From positions 434,001 to 498,000 of the forward strand of contig NZ_JAZAPB010000002.1 of NCBI RefSeq assembly GCF_036321025.1: a stretch of 64,000 nucleotides of DNA, in the 5' to 3' direction. Each line of letters starts with the position of its first letter. Position 1 is the stretch's first letter. The stretch is from Alteraurantiacibacter hainanensis. GTDB taxonomy: Bacteria; Pseudomonadota; Alphaproteobacteria; Sphingomonadales; Sphingomonadaceae. Below the pieces are notes generated by a model. That model worked only from the letters and a program-made list of their open reading frames with translations, was not told the DNA's origin and searched no databases. Below are positions 19,924 through 30,400 of the stretch, piece after piece. A program made the position numbers and the translations under genes.

Positions 19924-21255
19924 ATGACAGTTCCAAGCCGCCGCCAGTTTCTTGCCCTGACGGGCTCTGCCTTTGCTGGCCTCTATCTCAACAGCTGCAC
20001 GACGATGGGGCCGCGCGCCTCGTCCAGCCCCGCGCTGTCCGGCAGTGCCAGCCCGGTAGGCGCATTGCAGCCCGATCCCGCCGGTGTGCTCGACCTGCCG
20101 CCGGGCTTCTCCTACCGCGTGATCTCGCGCCACGACACGCCGATGAGCGACGGCGGAAGCGTGCCGGACCGGGCCGACGGCATGGGTTGTTTCGACCTCG
20201 GCAACGGCAAGCTGGCGCTGGTGCGCAACCATGAACTGCAACCGCAGCACGATGGCGGGTCGATCCCGCCCGGCCCGGCCTACGATACCGTGGCGCGGTC
20301 GCTGCGCCCGCTGCCGGGCGGCACCACCACGCTTGTCCTGGACGCGGCCACGCTGGAGGTGGAGCGCGAATATCGCAGCCTGGCGGGCACGATCCGGAAT
20401 TGCGCGGGCGGCATCACCCCGTGGGGCAGCTGGCTGACCTGCGAGGAGAACACCGACCGTGCCGATGGCCGCATCAACAAGGATCACGGCTGGGTGTTCG
20501 AAGTGCCCGCCGATGCGCCGGGACTGGTCGACCCCGTGCCGCTGACGGCGATGGGACGCTTCAACCACGAGGCGGCCTGCATCGATCCGGCGACCGGCAT
20601 CGTCTACCTGACGGAGGACCGCGAGAATTCGCTGCTCTACCGCTTCCTGCCGCTGCGGCCCGGCCAGCTGGCGCAGGGCGGCACCTTGCAGGCGCTGGTG
20701 CTGGAAGGCGTCAGCGACACGCGCAACTGGAGCGAGCGGACGATGGCCGTGGGCGACGCGATGCGCGGCACCTGGATCACGCTCGACAACGTGGAAGCCC
20801 CCGAAGACGACCTGCGCCAGCGCGGCGCGGCGCAGGGCGCGGCACTGTTCGCGCGCGGCGAGGGCATCTGGATGGGCGAGGGCGAGATATTCTTCACCTG
20901 CACCAGCGGCGGCGCGGCGCACGAAGGGCAGATCTTCCGCCTGCGTCCCGAAGTGCACCAGGCCGACATTCTCGAACTCTTCTACGAGAGCCCCGAGGAA
21001 AGCGAATACAGCTACGGCGACAACATCACCGTGGCGCCATACGGCCACCTGGTGGTGTGCGAGGATTCCTACGACGACGTGGTGCAAAACCACCTGCGCG
21101 GGATCACGCCCGAAGGCGCGGCCTATCCGCTGGCGCTGCTCAAGATGCAGACCGAGCTGGCCGGGGCCTGCTTCTCGCCCGATGGCCGCACGCTGTTCGT
21201 CAACGCCTACAGCCCGACCATGACCATCGCCATCACCGGGCCCTGGCCTGCATGA
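19924..21255 (+). CDS. PhoX-family protein (DUF839), Tat-exported
   Basis: 443 residues. The N-terminus has a twin-arginine signal (SRRQFLALTGSAFAG). PhoX-type features are PDRADGMGCFDL, ALVRNHE, NCAGGITPWGSWLTCEEN, FNHEAACIDPATGIVYLTEDREN and CEDSYDD. Classical PhoX is a Ca/Fe-dependent alkaline phosphatase; this protein is shorter, so phosphatase activity is likely but not certain. The stop overlaps the following LMW phosphatase start by 4 nt. Confidence 0.82.
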   Translation: MTVPSRRQFLALTGSAFAGLYLNSCTTMGPRASSSPALSGSASPVGALQPDPAGVLDLPPGFSYRVISRHDTPMSDGGSVPDRADGMGCFDLGNGKLALVRNHELQPQHDGGSIPPGPAYDTVARSLRPLPGGTTTLVLDAATLEVEREYRSLAGTIRNCAGGITPWGSWLTCEENTDRADGRINKDHGWVFEVPADAPGLVDPVPLTAMGRFNHEAACIDPATGIVYLTEDRENSLLYRFLPLRPGQLAQGGTLQALVLEGVSDTRNWSERTMAVGDAMRGTWITLDNVEAPEDDLRQRGAAQGAALFARGEGIWMGEGEIFFTCTSGGAAHEGQIFRLRPEVHQADILELFYESPEESEYSYGDNITVAPYGHLVVCEDSYDDVVQNHLRGITPEGAAYPLALLKMQTELAGACFSPDGRTLFVNAYSPTMTIAITGPWPA

Positions 21256-21716
21256 GCGATAGTCCGTCGATCCTCTTCGTCTGTCTCGGCAACATCTGCC
21301 GCTCTCCCATGGCCGAAGGCGCGATGCGCGCCGCGGCCCGCGAGGCAGGGCTGGATCTGCACATCGACAGCGCGGGGACCGGGGACTGGCATGTCGGCAA
21401 CCCGCCCGATCCGCGCGCCATGGAAACCGCGCGGGACAACGGCATCGACATTTCGGCGCTGCGGGCAAGGCAGGTCGCGCGCGAGGATTTCACCAGCTTC
21501 ACGCACATTTTTGCACTCGATGCGGACAACCTGCGCAACCTCCACGCTCTCGCTCCCGGAGAGACGACGGCGAGGATCGCGCTGCTGCTGGACCTGGTAC
21601 CGGGCCGCGAGGGACAGGCCGTGGCGGACCCCTATTACGGCGGACGGGACGGTTTCGAGCAGACCTGGCACGACGTCTCGGCCGCTGCGAAGGCGCTGGT
21701 CGCCCGGTTCTCGTGA
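21252..21716 (+). CDS. Low-molecular-weight protein-tyrosine phosphatase
   Basis: 154 residues, the canonical length. The P-loop CLGNICRS near the N-terminus is the C-x5-R-S signature, and DPYYGG near residue 125 supplies the catalytic Asp. Family members dephosphorylate phosphotyrosine or phosphoarginine proteins. The gene overlaps by 4 nt on both sides and is unlinked to the Wzc-like kinase at 43.5 kb, so a role in exopolysaccharide control is only a possibility. Confidence 0.92.
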   Translation: MSDSPSILFVCLGNICRSPMAEGAMRAAAREAGLDLHIDSAGTGDWHVGNPPDPRAMETARDNGIDISALRARQVAREDFTSFTHIFALDADNLRNLHALAPGETTARIALLLDLVPGREGQAVADPYYGGRDGFEQTWHDVSAAAKALVARFS

Positions 21717-22507
21717 ACCTGTCCGCGCGCATAGCGGCGGCTCTGGGCAAGGACGTGCGCGAAGTGCGCCAGCTGCCCGGCGGCGACCTGGGCGGCGCAG
21801 CACTGGCGGTGCTGGAGGACAATCGCGAGGTTGTCGCCAAGACCGGCGAACTGGTCGAGCGCGAAGGCGCCATGCTGCGCGCCATGGCCGCCACGGGCGC
21901 TCCCGTGCCGGAGGTGCTGCATAGCGAGGCAGGGCTGCTGGTGATGGCCTTCATCGAGAACGATGGACGCGCAGGCTGGACGGATTGCGCCGAGGCCCTG
22001 CGCTTGCTTCATGCCGAGCGGGAGGGACAGTACGGCTGGGAGGCCGACTATGCCTTCGGCAAGGTCGCCATCGCCAACGCGCCTTGCGGCAACTGGACAG
22101 AGTTCTGGCGAGACCGGCGACTGCTGCCGTTCTGCGCCGAGGTGCCCGGCCCGCTGGCGCGCAGGATCGAGGTGCTGGCAGCGCGGCTGGGAGACATCGT
22201 CCCGCAAGACCCGCCGCCCGCCCTGCTGCACGGCGACCTCTGGACCGGCAACGTGCTCTTCCACCAGGGACGGCTCGCCGCGCTGATCGACCCTGCCTGC
22301 TACGTAGGCGACCGCGAGGTCGATCTTGCCATGCTGCAGGTGTTCGGCAGCCCGCCGGAGGCATTCTTCGCGGCGAACGAGCTGGCTCCCGGTTGGCGCG
22401 AGCGGGTGCCCGTCTACCAGCTATGGCCGATGCTGGTGCACCTGCGCCTGTTCGGCGCGGGCTACCGTGCGCGGGTGGAAAGCCTGCTCGCCGCCTGCGG
22501 AGCGTGA
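21713..22507 (+). CDS. Fructosamine kinase-family protein (APH fold)
   Basis: 264 residues from a GTG start overlapping the previous stop. The kinase-like catalytic motif LLHGDLWTGNVLF and the metal-binding ALIDPACYVGDREVDLAM match the fructosamine/ketosamine-3-kinase group, which phosphorylates glycated lysines for repair. It is coupled to the LMW phosphatase, a pairing consistent with removal of ribulosamine/fructosamine modifications (inference). Confidence 0.85.
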   Translation: MNLSARIAAALGKDVREVRQLPGGDLGGAALAVLEDNREVVAKTGELVEREGAMLRAMAATGAPVPEVLHSEAGLLVMAFIENDGRAGWTDCAEALRLLHAEREGQYGWEADYAFGKVAIANAPCGNWTEFWRDRRLLPFCAEVPGPLARRIEVLAARLGDIVPQDPPPALLHGDLWTGNVLFHQGRLAALIDPACYVGDREVDLAMLQVFGSPPEAFFAANELAPGWRERVPVYQLWPMLVHLRLFGAGYRARVESLLAACGA

Positions 22508-22511
22508 GTGA

Positions 22512-23570
22512 TCAGCCCGCCTGCGGGAAGGGCGTCCATTCCTCGTCGTCGGGCAGCGGGGCGAAGATGGTGTCGATCATATCGTCCGTCACGCCTTCGG
22601 GTTCGGCGGGCTGCCAGGTCGGGGCGTTGTCCTTGTCCACCAGCACCGCGCGCACGCCCTCGGCGAAGTCGGGTCGCATGATCATGCGGCTGGCAATGCG
22701 GTATTCCATCGCCATGTTCGCGGCGAAATCGCGGCATTCGGCATTCTCGGCGAACTGGCACAGCGCCACCTTGCTCGTCGTCGGACACTTGGACCGGACC
22801 GCCGCCAGCTCCTTCGCCGCCCAGTCGCTATCGTCGTTCTCCAGCGCGGCGATGATGCCTTCCAGGGTCTCGGGCGCGAACAGCGCGTCGATCTTGCGCC
22901 GGTTGTCGGCCAGGCGCGCCTTGGGCGGCTGACCGGCGAATTCGTCCAGGATCGCGGAGATGGCATCGGGACCGGCAATGATCCGGGCCTTCGCCTCGGC
23001 CAGCTTCTCGCTTTCGATGTAGTGCGTGGCGATACCGGCCCACAGGCATTCCGCCCCGTCCAGCCGCGCGCCGGTGAGGGCGAGGAACTTGCCCGTCTGC
23101 CCGCGCAGGCGCGGCAGGTAATGTCCGGCGCCCACGTCGGGGAACAGCCCGATCGCGCCTTCGGGCATGGCGAACTTGGTATTCTCGGTCGCCACCCGGT
23201 ACTTGGCCGGCTGGCTGATGCCCACGCCGCCGCCCATCGTCACGCCGTCCATGAAGGCGACGACGGGCTTGGGATAGGTGAACAGCAGGTGGTTGAGGCG
23301 ATACTCGGCGTGGAAGAACTCCCGCCCGCGCGCGCCGCCATCCTCCATCGCCGAATTGCGCAGCAATGCCACGTCTCCGCCGGCACAGAAGCCGCGTCCC
23401 TCCGCGTGATCGAGTATGACCGCCTCCACACTCTCGTCATCGCGCCAGCCCAGCAGGGCTTCGCTCATGGCCTCGCACATCTCCAGCGTCAGTGCGTGGA
23501 TCGCCTTTGGACGGTTGAGGGAGACGTGCGCGACACGGCCGTGCACGTGGAGGTTCACTTGTTCGGTCAT
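22512..23570 (-). CDS. 3-hydroxyisobutyryl-CoA hydrolase (enoyl-CoA hydratase family)
   Basis: 352 residues. Crotonase-fold motifs are GFCAGGDVALL, FMDGVTMGGGVGIS (oxyanion hole) and FAMPEGAIGLFPDVGAGHYLPRL (HIBCH-type). The extra C-terminal 100 residues distinguish it from simple enoyl-CoA hydratases. It acts in valine degradation, releasing 3-hydroxyisobutyrate. The gene lies 7 nt downstream of an acyl-CoA dehydrogenase that fits the preceding isobutyryl-CoA step. Confidence 0.88.
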   Translation of the reverse strand: MTEQVNLHVHGRVAHVSLNRPKAIHALTLEMCEAMSEALLGWRDDESVEAVILDHAEGRGFCAGGDVALLRNSAMEDGGARGREFFHAEYRLNHLLFTYPKPVVAFMDGVTMGGGVGISQPAKYRVATENTKFAMPEGAIGLFPDVGAGHYLPRLRGQTGKFLALTGARLDGAECLWAGIATHYIESEKLAEAKARIIAGPDAISAILDEFAGQPPKARLADNRRKIDALFAPETLEGIIAALENDDSDWAAKELAAVRSKCPTTSKVALCQFAENAECRDFAANMAMEYRIASRMIMRPDFAEGVRAVLVDKDNAPTWQPAEPEGVTDDMIDTIFAPLPDDEEWTPFPQAG

Positions 23571-23577
23571 AAGATCC

Positions 23578-24723
23578 TTAGTCTTTGAGAAGGTCGCGGC
23601 CGACGATCATGCGCATCACCTGGTTGGTGCCCTCCAGGATGGAATGCACCCGCAAGTCACGCCAGAAGCGTTCGATCGGGTAATCTTTCAGATAGCCGTA
23701 GCCGCCGAACAGCTGCAGCGCGTTGTTCACCACGTTGGAGCCGCTGTCGGTGGCGAGACGCTTTGCCATGGCGGAAAAGCGCGTCTTGTCGGGCGCGTTG
23801 TCGGTCACCTTTGCGGCGGCGAGGTAGAGCAGCGCGCGCGCTGCTTCCAGATCGGTGGCCATGTCGGCCAGCATGAACTGCGTGTTCTGGAAATCGGCCA
23901 CCGGCTGGCCGAACTGCTGGCGATCCTTGGTATATGCCACCGCCTCGTCCAGGCAGCGCTGCGCCCCGCCCAGCGAACAGGCGCCGATGTTGAGCCGCCC
24001 GCCGTCGAGCCCGGCCATGGCGAAGCGGAAGCCGTCGCCTTCCTCGCCGACCCGGTTGGCGACGGGCACGCGCGCATCCTCGAAAATCAGCTGCGCGGTG
24101 GGGCTGGCGTTCCAGCCCAGCTTCTTCTCCGGCGCGCCGAAGCTGACGCCAGGGGTGTCCTTGTCCACCACCACGCAGGAGATCCCGCGCGTCTTGTGCT
24201 CGCCGGTGCGTACCATCACCACGTAGACATCGTTCACTCCGCCGCCCGAGATGAACTGCTTTGTGCCGTTGAGAACGTAATGGTCGCCATCGAGCTTCGC
24301 CGAGGTCTTCAGCGCCGCCGCGTCGGAACCGGAGGACGGCTCCGTCAGCGCATAGCTGGCCAGCTTGTCCATCGAGACGAGATCGGGGAGGTAGCGGTCC
24401 TTCAGGTCCTGCCCGCCGAAGGTGTCGATCATCCAGGCGGCCATGTTGTGGATGGAGATGAAGGCACTGGTGGTGGGGCAGCCATAGGCCATGGCTTCCA
24501 TGATCAGCGCGGCTTCCAGACGGCCCAGCGCGATGCCGCCGGATTCTTCCGATACGTAGATCGCGCCGAAACCCAGCTCGCCGGTCTGCTTGATCACGTC
24601 CCTGGGGAAGTGATGCTCCTCGTCCCACTTGCCGGCGTTGGGGGTGATATTGTCGGCTGTGAATCGCCGCGCCATCTCCTGGATGGCGAGCTGGTCGTCG
24701 GTAAGCTGGAACTGTCCGGTCAT
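23578..24723 (-). CDS. Acyl-CoA dehydrogenase, probably isobutyryl-CoA dehydrogenase
   Basis: 381 residues. Features are the N-terminal helical domain, YALTEPSSGSDAAALKTSA (FAD/substrate segment), KQFISGGGVNDVYVVM and the C-terminal QLFGGYGYLKDYPIERFWRDLRVHSILEGTN region, seen as QLFGGYGYLKDYPIER and ILEGTNQVMRMI with the catalytic Glu in EGTN. The start at 24723 (MTGQFQLTDDQ) fits the family; an upstream in-frame ATG at 24750 would add nine residues. Its pairing with the hydrolase indicates valine catabolism. Confidence 0.87.
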   Translation of the reverse strand: MTGQFQLTDDQLAIQEMARRFTADNITPNAGKWDEEHHFPRDVIKQTGELGFGAIYVSEESGGIALGRLEAALIMEAMAYGCPTTSAFISIHNMAAWMIDTFGGQDLKDRYLPDLVSMDKLASYALTEPSSGSDAAALKTSAKLDGDHYVLNGTKQFISGGGVNDVYVVMVRTGEHKTRGISCVVVDKDTPGVSFGAPEKKLGWNASPTAQLIFEDARVPVANRVGEEGDGFRFAMAGLDGGRLNIGACSLGGAQRCLDEAVAYTKDRQQFGQPVADFQNTQFMLADMATDLEAARALLYLAAAKVTDNAPDKTRFSAMAKRLATDSGSNVVNNALQLFGGYGYLKDYPIERFWRDLRVHSILEGTNQVMRMIVGRDLLKD

Positions 24724-24851
24724 GCGTCTCTCCTGCATGGCATCATGCATCCGCGCGCAATGTCAAAAGGCGCGTTGCGACACAACCAGTGTCTGGAGAA
24801 ACTTTCCGGCTGCTGGCTGCCGGCTCAGTCCCCGAAACTTTCCGTCGCCTT

Positions 24852-25193
24852 CTATTCCGAGGCAAATCCGCCGTCGTCGGACGGGGTGGGATCGAACCCG
24901 GATGTGTCGTCGATAGGGTCCGTGGAGAAGCCCTCCGCATCGTCCACGAACTCCTCTACCCCGGCATCGGCCACGGCGGGCTCGTCCTCCGACCCGGCGT
25001 CGCCCGCATCGTCGACGTCCTGGGCGGTCTGCGCGGGGGAGGTGCCTGCAGCGGGGCTGCCTTGCTCGCCCATCGTGACACTGCCGGCTTCCGGCATTTC
25101 CCCCTGGACCGCGGACTGGCGGCTTTCGAGGTCGTCACCGCAGCCTGTCAGCATGACAGCCGCTGCCGCCACGGGTATCAATCGAACGATCAT
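24852..25193 (-). CDS. Small acidic lipoprotein of unknown function
   Basis: 113 residues. The N-terminus has the lipobox AVMLTGCGDD; the rest is acidic, low in complexity and rich in Asp, Gly, Ala and Ser, with no domain I recognise. Its start overlaps the stop of ridA by 4 nt, so it is the last gene of a three-gene minus-strand operon. Confidence 0.7.
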   Translation of the reverse strand: MIVRLIPVAAAAVMLTGCGDDLESRQSAVQGEMPEAGSVTMGEQGSPAAGTSPAQTAQDVDDAGDAGSEDEPAVADAGVEEFVDDAEGFSTDPIDDTSGFDPTPSDDGGFASE

Positions 25194-25594
25194 TGCAAGC
25201 TCCCGATCACGGCCTCGGCTTCTATCTCGCACTTCCATTCCGGGCTGTAGAGCGCGGATATGGCGACCAGCGTGCCGGTTGGGCGCGCATGGCCCACCGC
25301 GCGGGTGAAGGCGGCGGTCACGGCATCGGCATCGGCGATATCGGTCACGAACATGCGCACGCGCACCACGTCGCCCGAATGGCCGCCCAGCTGGCCGATG
25401 TAGTCGAGGATCTGCTCGAAACAGCGATCCGCCTGCCGCCCGGCATCGGGGCTGACGCTGCCGTCTTCTTCCACGCCCACGTTGCCGGAAACGATGATCC
25501 TGTCGCCCACGCGGATTGCGCGGGTGAAGCCGGCCTGCTCTTCGAACGGGCCGAGCGGGGGGATCCGCTGCCGTCCGTCATTCGGCTCAGCCAC
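25190..25594 (-). CDS. RidA-family (YjgF/UK114) protein
   Basis: 134 residues, typical of the family. Features are IIVSGNVGVEEDGSV, QADRCFEQILDYIGQLGG, VVRVRMFVTDI, the conserved Arg in GHARPTGTLVAIS and EWKCEIEAEAVIG with the C-terminal Glu. Canonical RidA hydrolyses reactive enamines/imines; divergent members are common, and this copy lies in an operon with two lipoproteins, so the substrate is uncertain. Confidence 0.87.
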   Translation of the reverse strand: MAEPNDGRQRIPPLGPFEEQAGFTRAIRVGDRIIVSGNVGVEEDGSVSPDAGRQADRCFEQILDYIGQLGGHSGDVVRVRMFVTDIADADAVTAAFTRAVGHARPTGTLVAISALYSPEWKCEIEAEAVIGSLQ

Positions 25595-25898
25595 AGGTGA
25601 TCCTTTCGATCACCATGTCGTCGTCGTAATGCACTGTCAGCCGGTCGGGCCGGAAATCCATCGTCACCGCGGTGCGCGGCGGAACCCAGCGCAGCGTGCG
25701 CGCGCCGGAAAGGGCCAGCAGTTCCGCGCCCACTTCCTCGCTCGCCACGGTGCCCACCAGGCCCATGGCCGGCCCAGCGTCGCATTCGCCCGCGGGATCG
25801 CGCGCATTGGGATCGCCATCGTCGTCGAAGGGTGGTGGGGTCGTGGCGGCACAGGCGGCCAGCGTGATGCATGCAAGCGGCGTGAGAGCTTTGATCAT
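25587..25898 (-). CDS. Lipoprotein of I78 peptidase-inhibitor type
   Basis: 103 residues with lipobox TLAACAAT. The mature part contains CDAGPAMGLVG and ends WVPPRTAVTMDFRPDRLTVHYDDDMVIERITCG, here noted as PPRTAVTMD, RPDRL and DDMVIERITCG, the pattern of inhibitor family I78. It probably blocks elastase-like proteases in the envelope. It overlaps the ridA start by 8 nt. Confidence 0.82.
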   Translation of the reverse strand: MIKALTPLACITLAACAATTPPPFDDDGDPNARDPAGECDAGPAMGLVGTVASEEVGAELLALSGARTLRWVPPRTAVTMDFRPDRLTVHYDDDMVIERITCG

Positions 25899-25960
25899 GC
25901 CGGCGTTCTAGCGCGATCGCCGCGTGCGCGCTAGGAGCCTTGCGCAAAGGAGGATTACGC

Positions 25961-26416
25961 ATGGCAGGCTTGTGGTTCGAGGATTTCGAGGTGGGGCAGG
26001 TTTTCGACCATCCCCTGCGACGCACGGTTACGGAGACGGACAATCTGCTCATCTCCACGCTCACCCACAATCCCACGCCGCTGCACCTCGATGCGGAGTT
26101 CATGAAGGACAGCGAATTCGGGCGAATCCTGGTCAATTCGTGCTTCACACTCAGCCTGATGGTGGGGATCAGCGTCAACGACACCACGCAGGGCACGGCC
26201 GTTGCCAACCTGGGTTGGGACGAGGTGCGGTTTCCCGCACCCGTGTTCATCGGCGATACCCTGCGGATCGAAACCGAGGTGGAGGGCTTGCGCGAGAGCA
26301 AGTCGCGCCCAAATCAGGGCATAGTCAATTTCGTCCATCGCGCCTATAACCAGGACGATGTGCTGGTCGCCAGCTGCAAGCGCGCCAGCCTGCAACGGAA
26401 ACGACCGAACGAATAA
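25961..26416 (+). CDS. MaoC-like (R)-specific enoyl-CoA hydratase-type protein
   Basis: 151 residues, hot-dog fold. It starts MAGLWFEDFEVGQVFDHPLRRTV after AAAGGAGG. The dehydratase motif region is TETDNLLISTLTHNPTPLHLD with the Asn/His pair, then LVNSCFTLSLMVGISVND. Family members hydrate enoyl-CoAs; related proteins act on mesaconyl-CoA. It is followed after 21 nt by a TauD-type dioxygenase on the same strand. Confidence 0.85.
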   Translation: MAGLWFEDFEVGQVFDHPLRRTVTETDNLLISTLTHNPTPLHLDAEFMKDSEFGRILVNSCFTLSLMVGISVNDTTQGTAVANLGWDEVRFPAPVFIGDTLRIETEVEGLRESKSRPNQGIVNFVHRAYNQDDVLVASCKRASLQRKRPNE

Positions 26417-26437
26417 AAGCGATACGGAGAGAGAGTC

Positions 26438-27397
26438 ATGGCCCTGAAGTGCGAACCCATCCTGCCGAAGTTCGGCGCGGTCTGTTCGGGCCTTGACCTG
26501 ACGAAGGATCTCGACGCGGACGAAGTCAAGCAGATCACCGACGCGATGGACACGTACGGCGTCACGGTGTGGCGCAATACCGGCATGAGCGACGAGGATC
26601 ACGTCAGGTTCAGCCGCAATTTCGGCTACCTGGAGCGCGTGCCCAAGCGCGGCGAGGGGCAGAAGATGCGGCTTCCCTATCGCGAGCTGTTCGATGCTTC
26701 GAACCTGAACCTGGAAGGTGAGATCACCACCGATCCCGCGGCGGTGGAATACCGCAAGGGCGACAGGCTGTGGCACACCGACAGCGCCTTCCTGGAAAAG
26801 CGCACGAGCTATTCGATCCTGCTCGCCCACATCACGCCGCCAGCCGAGGCGGGCGGTGAAACCTGGTTCGCCGATGCGCGCACGGCCTATGAGGACCTGC
26901 CGCAGGAAACCAAGGACCTGATCGAGGACAAGGTCGGTGTTAACTCGCTGTGGTGGAGCCGCAAGAAGGCCGGTGCCGAGGTGACGGAAGAGGAGATCTA
27001 CGAGCGCCCGGTGGCCAAGCACCCGCTGGTCCACACGCACCGCGGTTCGGGTCGCAAGAGCCTGTTCATCGCCGCTCACACCATGGACGTGGAAGGTACG
27101 GACAAGGAAGAGGGGCGCAAGCTGATCGAAGACCTGATTGCCCACACCACGCAGGACAAGTACACCTTCAAGTGGCAGTGGCAGCCCGGCGACATGGTGA
27201 TCTGGGACAACCTGTGTTCCATGCACCGCGGCGGCGAATACGATTACACCGCCTACAAGCGCGACATGCGCCGCACGACGGTGCGCGAAGGAACCGAGCC
27301 GCACACGATGGAGACCGGGGACGACCCCTACACGGCGCTGTTTGCCAAGAGCCCCAAGAGCGTCGACATCAATTCCGCGCGCGATGCCGGGAGGTAG
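26438..27397 (+). CDS. TauD/TfdA-family 2-oxoglutarate-dependent dioxygenase
   Basis: 319 residues. The Fe(II) facial triad is visible as LWHTDSAF (His and Asp) and LCSMHRGGEYD (distal His), with the 2-oxoglutarate-binding Arg in MRRTTVRE. Members hydroxylate sulfonates, phenoxyacetates and other acids; the substrate is not evident. It follows the MaoC-like gene in a likely two-gene unit ending at a hairpin at 27399. Confidence 0.88.
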   Translation: MALKCEPILPKFGAVCSGLDLTKDLDADEVKQITDAMDTYGVTVWRNTGMSDEDHVRFSRNFGYLERVPKRGEGQKMRLPYRELFDASNLNLEGEITTDPAAVEYRKGDRLWHTDSAFLEKRTSYSILLAHITPPAEAGGETWFADARTAYEDLPQETKDLIEDKVGVNSLWWSRKKAGAEVTEEEIYERPVAKHPLVHTHRGSGRKSLFIAAHTMDVEGTDKEEGRKLIEDLIAHTTQDKYTFKWQWQPGDMVIWDNLCSMHRGGEYDYTAYKRDMRRTTVREGTEPHTMETGDDPYTALFAKSPKSVDINSARDAGR

Positions 27398-27398
27398 C

Positions 27399-27430
27399 AA
27401 GGCATAAGCGCTTGTGCGCTTTGCCTTTCT
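27399..27430 (+). terminator. Terminator-like hairpin after dioxygenase
   Basis: AAGGCATAAGCGC pairs with GCGCTTTGCCTT with one bulged base around a TTGT loop, followed by a short TTCTGC tail. It starts 2 nt after the stop codon. The T-tract is weak. Confidence 0.6.
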
Positions 27431-27483
27431 GCAACGATTGGGTCATACCCTGATCCTACGGTGAAACGCAGTAGGGGGGTATC

Positions 27484-30400
27484 ATGCGCACCGCATCGCT
27501 ATTTTTCGTTCCGGCCATCATTGTCGTGGCCGTTCCTGCCCAGGCGGGGGAAGACCTGCGCTTCGGTCCGATACCGGACTGGGTGGTGCCATACGAAGTC
27601 GGGCCCGGCGAGGACGTGGAGGCGGACTTGCCCGTGCGCGCCCTGGAAAGCGATTTCCAGACCCGGCTGGAGCCGGGCCGCGTCGTCCATTTCATCGAAA
27701 TGGCGTTCGAATTCATCGCACCCCAGGGCCTGCAAGCCGGCAACATCTCGGTATCCTGGCGCCCCGAGTTCGACGACATTACCATTCATCACGTGCTGAT
27801 CGAGCGCGATGGCGAGACCATCGACGTTCTTGCCGACGGGCAGGAATTCACTATCCTGCGCCGCGAGGAGAACCTGGAAATCGCCACGCTGACCGGCGTG
27901 CTGACGGCCAACATGTTCCCCGCCGGACTGGAAGTGGGGGACACCCTGCGGTTCGCCTACAGCCTGGATCAGGCCAATCCGGTAATGGGCGAGCATACCG
28001 AGACGATCCTTGGTCCCCTCAACGGCATTATCGACAAGTCCCACGTGCGCCTCAGCTGGCCACGCGATCTCGATCTGACGGTTTCCGTCACGGACGATCT
28101 TCCGGCAATCGAACAGGGCCGGGAAGACGGCTACGAATACGCCGCGCTTTCCTTCCCGAAGACGTCGCCCGTCGTTCTTCCGGAAGGCGCGCCTTCGCGC
28201 TTTGCCATGGTGCGCATGGTGGAAGCGTCGACCTTTGCCGACTGGGCAGAGCTTTCGGCGCATTTCGCCCCTCTCTACGAGGAAGCGAAGGTCATTCCGG
28301 CCGAGGGTCCGCTGCGCGATCGGCTGGAGGCCATACGCGCTTCCTCTGCGGATCCGGTCGAACGGGCCGAACAGGCCCTGGCTCTCGTGCAGGACCAGGT
28401 GCGGTACGTCGCGCTGGCGATGGGGGCCGCGGGCCTTGTTCCCGCAGATTCGGAAACGACGTGGCGCCGCCGCTACGGCGATTGCAAGGCAAAGACCGCG
28501 CTGCTGATCGGACTGCTGGAGGAACTGGGGATCGATGCCGAGCCGGTGCTCGTCAATTCGCTGATCGGCGATGCCCTGCCGCAGCGCCTGCCGCTGGTTT
28601 CAGCCTTCGACCATGTCATCGTGCGCGCCCACATCGATGGGCGCGAATACTTCCTCGATGGGACCCGTACGGGGGATACTTCGCTCGAGCGCCATCCGGT
28701 GCCCAGTTTCAGCTGGGGTCTGCCGGTGATGCCGCAAGGGGCAGAGCTCATTCGCATGGTCCCTGCCGTGCTGGCGACGCCGAGCGACGATATTTCCATC
28801 CGGATCGACCTTTCCGAGGGTATCCGCACGCAGGCCCCGACGCAGGCGGAGGTCACCTACCGCGGCGAGACGGCCATCGCCGTGAATGGCCTGATGCAGC
28901 AGCTCTATGGCCAGGCCCGCGACCAGAGCATCGAGGATTTCTGGAGCAACCGGTACAGCTTCTTCAACCCCGAAGAGGTTGCGATGGAGTTCGACGAAGA
29001 GGCGGGTGAACTGCGGATTTCCGCTACCGGCACATCCGAACTCGACTGGGATTACAACTCGTTCGAGCCCACTGGGATGCGCGTGGGCTACACCCCCGAT
29101 TTCGACCGGCCCGCGTCCGCGGACCAGGATGCGCCCTACGCGATCGCCTATCCCCAGTACGAGCGCGTTTCCTACGAGGTCATCCTGCCGCCGGGCTTTT
29201 CGGCGGAGAACCTCGACGGCGCGAATGTCGAGGAAACCGTTGCCGGCGTGGAATACCGTCGCCAGCTGGAAGTGGCGAACGATCGCTTCATCGCCACGCG
29301 CAGCGCACGCAGCCTCGTACCGGAAATCTCCGCGAGCGAGGCTCGCGCCGCCGAGGACGCGCTGCGCCTGCTTCGCGAGAAGCGGGTGTTCCTGCGCATA
29401 CCCGAGAACTACCGCCTCAGCCGGGCGGAGATCGACAGCATGGCCCGCGCCGAAGGCACCGATGCCGATGACCTGATGAACCAGGGCCTGGCACTGATGG
29501 ATGCAGGCGAGTGGCGCGCTGCCAGGGCCGTCATGGATCGCGTCGTGTCGATCGAGCCGGAGAATTCCTGGGGCTATGCCAACCGGGCGGTGATACTCGC
29601 CCGGCTCGGCGATACAGAGGCTGCGCGCGCCGATATCGTCGAAGCGCGCAGCCGCGACCCGCAGAACTATGTGGCCAGCCACGCCGAGGGGCTAATTGCT
29701 AGCATCGCCAGGGACTGGGACGCGGCCATCGCGGCCTATACCGCGGCCATCGAGATGAACGAGGACAACTACTTCGCCTATGGCCAGCGCGCCGAAGCCT
29801 ACGCCAGCAAGGAAGATTTCGACTCCGCCATCGCCGATGCGGACAGGCTTCTGGACATCCAGCCGGAGAACGCCTGGGGCTATATTTCGAAGGGCTTCCT
29901 GCTGGCGCGCGCAAGGCGCACGGACGAGCTGGAGGCTCACGTCACGCGCATGGAAAAGGCCTTTCCCGCCGATCCGTCAATCGCATCGGCGGCTAGCCAG
30001 ATGCTGGCAGACGCAGGCCTGGAAGAAAGCGCAGCTGTCTTGCTGGAACGGGCGGTAGTCGACGGCGGATCGCCGATTGCACTGGTTACCCGCGCCGGCC
30101 AACGTCCGGACGATGCCAACGACATGAAGCTGGCCGATCTTGACGAGGCGCTGGCGATCGACCCCGATTTCATTCCGGCCCTCATGGCGCGGGCGCGCGT
30201 CCTGTGGGACGACTATGAACTGGAACGGGCGCTGGTGGATGCCGAGCGGGTGATCGAACTGCAGCCCTCATTCGAGGGCGGCTACGACATGAAGATCATC
30301 ATCCTGCTCGATATGGAACGCGAGACGGAAGCCATCGCCATGGTCGACGAGCTTGTCGAACGCTTTCCGGGCGATCCGATGATGCTGCGCTCCGCCGCAG